The position numbers and the translations under genes were made by a program. From a virus: a stretch of DNA of 22,500 bases. The first letter of the stretch is position 1. The number at the start of each line of letters is the position of its first letter. Below the pieces are notes generated by a model. That model was not told the origin of the DNA and did not search any database. It saw only the letters and a list, made by a program, of their open reading frames with translations. The DNA is taken from the IMG/VR virus record IMGVR_UViG_3300044953_000503, positions 1 through 22,500 of that record; one strand, 5' to 3'. Below are positions 21,297 through 22,500 of the stretch, piece after piece.

Positions 21297-21587
21297 ATGT
21301 CACAACAGTTAAACACAAATATTGAAGATGTTCTCAAGGTTTCTGGAAGTAGCAATCCTCAGAGCGTTGGCTCTATTGTTGCCCGAGCCGTCAACGCTGG
21401 TCAAACGCCTAAAGTGCGTGCCATTGGTGCAAGTGCTGTAAACCAAGCCGTAAAAGCCTGCGCCATTGCCCGTGGATTCGTTGCCCCTCGTGGAATTGAT
21501 TTATGTTTTATCATTGGGTTTGATGATATTATTGGAGAAAATGGTGAAAGTATTTCTGCCATTTCGTTTAAACCTATAACGAGGTAA
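21297..21587 (+). CDS. SpoVS-like protein
   Basis: The 96-residue product closely follows the SpoVS (stage V sporulation protein S) family: 'VLKVSGSSNPQSVGSIVARA' and 'VRAIGASAVNQAVKACAIAR', 'GFVAPRGIDLCFIIGFDDI', then 'ISAISFKP'. In Bacillus SpoVS the motifs 'VLKVS--S-P-SVA', 'IGA-A-NQAVKA-AIARGFVAP-G-DL' and 'A--L' appear in the same order. The fold is an Alba-like alpha/beta unit that binds nucleic acid or forms oligomers in related proteins. Near-normal family length (about 86-90). An AGGAG (21287-21291) lies six bases before the ATG. In a phage, a role in DNA or RNA binding is more likely than in sporulation. Confidence 0.9.
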   Translation: MSQQLNTNIEDVLKVSGSSNPQSVGSIVARAVNAGQTPKVRAIGASAVNQAVKACAIARGFVAPRGIDLCFIIGFDDIIGENGESISAISFKPITR

Positions 21588-21589
21588 TC

Positions 21590-22033
21590 ATGGCATCACA
21601 CGACCGAGCAGGCAATGCATACGGGTCTCCTTCCGTGCCCTCTACTTATGCGCAGCGCCGCAAGGGTAGAGACGATTCTGCCGCTGCTTATTTGAGAGGC
21701 AACCAATTAGGTGGAAGAGACAGTGCTGGTGGTGGCACTGTTGCTGCTTTTTCTCCTAAGACAAGGAACGCACCTCCATTGACTAGTGAAGAGTATCATG
21801 CAGAACTTAAAAAAGGAAAATTGCCTGATGCCTCGCGTGGCAGTAAAACCACTTATCGCATCACAAATCAAGCAACGTCCGCTGCGGGAACAACTATGCG
21901 CAAACTTATGTCTGATTACAAGGGCGCTCGCAAGGCTGGTTTCAGCCAAGATGAAGCACGTGCTCAGGCAATTTCAAAAGCAGGAAGTAATGCCAAGATG
22001 AACAGAGACGCCTATGGAAGAGAGATGGTGTAA
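21590..22033 (+). CDS. Hypothetical basic, low-complexity protein
   Basis: ATG 21590 lies two bases after the SpoVS-like stop. The 147-residue product is rich in Arg, Lys, Ser, Ala and Gly, with little hydrophobic core: 'SVPSTYAQRRKGRDDSAAAY', 'LRGNQLGGRDSAGGGT', 'TYRITNQATSAAGTTMRKLM', 'SDYKGARKAGFSQDEARAQA', 'ISKAGSNAKMNRDAYGR'. A small helical segment around 110-130 may be ordered. I do not recognise it. It could bind nucleic acid or capsid; nothing in the sequence decides this. The next gene has the same composition. Confidence 0.68.
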   Translation: MASHDRAGNAYGSPSVPSTYAQRRKGRDDSAAAYLRGNQLGGRDSAGGGTVAAFSPKTRNAPPLTSEEYHAELKKGKLPDASRGSKTTYRITNQATSAAGTTMRKLMSDYKGARKAGFSQDEARAQAISKAGSNAKMNRDAYGREMV

Positions 22034-22035
22034 TC

Positions 22036-22500
22036 ATGCCTATTTTTAAACATAAAGGTTACAAGCCTGACGCGAGGGGACGAACCGACAACCCCCACGG
22101 CGTCACAGTTCGCCCTGCTAGGCAACAGGAAGCGGGTTCGCGGGAAGACAGGAGCGAATATGGTCCGTCATCTCCTAGGCCAGTGATTGGAGGTGGCGAA
22201 ACTACGTATCCGACTGCTACAAAAGATACTGCTCCTCGCAGTAAGAAAAAGGCTATTAAGAGAGTCAACAAAGAAATTAGACAACGCACTCCTGAAGAGG
22301 CTGCTCGTGGAAAACTTCGCGGCGAAGCCTACGACATTGCTAGGTCACAGGAAGCGAGTTTTGAGGCAGACAAGAAAGAATATGGTTATATTCCTCGGGG
22401 TTCTGGCTTTAAGAGGACTATGGTTAGTAAAGGCATTGACGCGGCTGCTGACAAACTTCAAGAAACTCGTAAGAGCATTCAGTCAAAAGCAGAGCAAGGC
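22036..22500 (+). CDS. Hypothetical basic protein, 3' end outside window
   Basis: ATG 22036 starts two bases after the previous stop and stays open to the window edge (155 codons). The visible product is basic and polar: 'MPIFKHKGYKPDARGRTDNP', 'HGVTVRPARQQEAGSREDRS', 'KKKAIKRVNKEIRQRTPEEA', 'ARGKLRGEAYDIARSQEASF', 'EADKKEYGYIPRGSGFKRTM'. A few short helices with charged surfaces are likely. No family recognised. The composition matches the preceding gene, so both may belong to one structural or DNA-binding set. Real length unknown. Confidence 0.7.
   Translation, partial: MPIFKHKGYKPDARGRTDNPHGVTVRPARQQEAGSREDRSEYGPSSPRPVIGGGETTYPTATKDTAPRSKKKAIKRVNKEIRQRTPEEAARGKLRGEAYDIARSQEASFEADKKEYGYIPRGSGFKRTMVSKGIDAAADKLQETRKSIQSKAEQG

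Overview
The window reads as part of an AT-leaning genome of a tailed dsDNA phage with a contractile (myovirus-type) tail. Every convincing gene is on the + strand. Genes are packed with almost no spacing: many junctions are TAATG, ATGA or GTGA overlaps, which suggests long polycistronic units with translational coupling. No bacterial housekeeping gene, rRNA, tRNA, CRISPR array or insertion sequence is visible. No stretch longer than about 300 bases lacks a gene; the longest gap is about 120 bases (7683-7802). The host cannot be fixed from sequence alone. The mix of a Cas4-like nuclease, RecA, family A polymerase, SNF2 ATPase and SpoVS-like protein resembles what is seen in actinobacterial and freshwater phages, but that is a weak inference.

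Region 1 (1-7682) is the end of the structural module. It holds a cut-off tail protein, a LysM-type protein, a gpD/gp27-like hub, an OB-fold spike protein with a C-terminal coiled coil, a gp25-like wedge protein, a baseplate J/gp6-like protein and a gpI-like tail protein. This is the order of the PBSX xkdP-xkdU type baseplate block. A two-helix membrane protein (holin candidate) and two unassigned proteins follow. The module closes with a strong GC-rich hairpin (7684-7741) whose loop carries a perfect Shine-Dalgarno sequence.

Region 2 (7803-17294) is a nearly self-sufficient replication module: a winged-helix initiator with three exact 24-bp-spaced palindromic iterons inside its own gene, followed by an A-rich tract (a lambda O/ori-like arrangement); a small unknown protein; a C2HC zinc-finger protein; a DnaC/IstB-like helicase loader; an unknown protein; a DnaB-like helicase; a short CHC2/TOPRIM primase; an SNF2-type ATPase; a coiled-coil protein; a MerR-like DNA-binding protein; a probable ssDNA-binding protein; and a family A DNA polymerase with intact 3'-5' exonuclease motifs.

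Region 3 (17294-21259) is a recombination module: a small unknown protein, a zinc-ribbon protein, RecA, a 26-residue membrane peptide, a PD-(D/E)XK resolvase-like protein, a Cas4-like Fe-S nuclease, an unknown helical protein whose start is overprinted on the nuclease tail, a small Cys-rich protein and an Hjc-like resolvase.

Region 4 (21297-22500) has a SpoVS-like protein and two basic, low-complexity proteins, the last running off the window. The most interesting element is the probable origin embedded in the initiator gene (8121-8252). The hairpin at the module boundary, the overprinted gene pair and the phage SpoVS gene come next.
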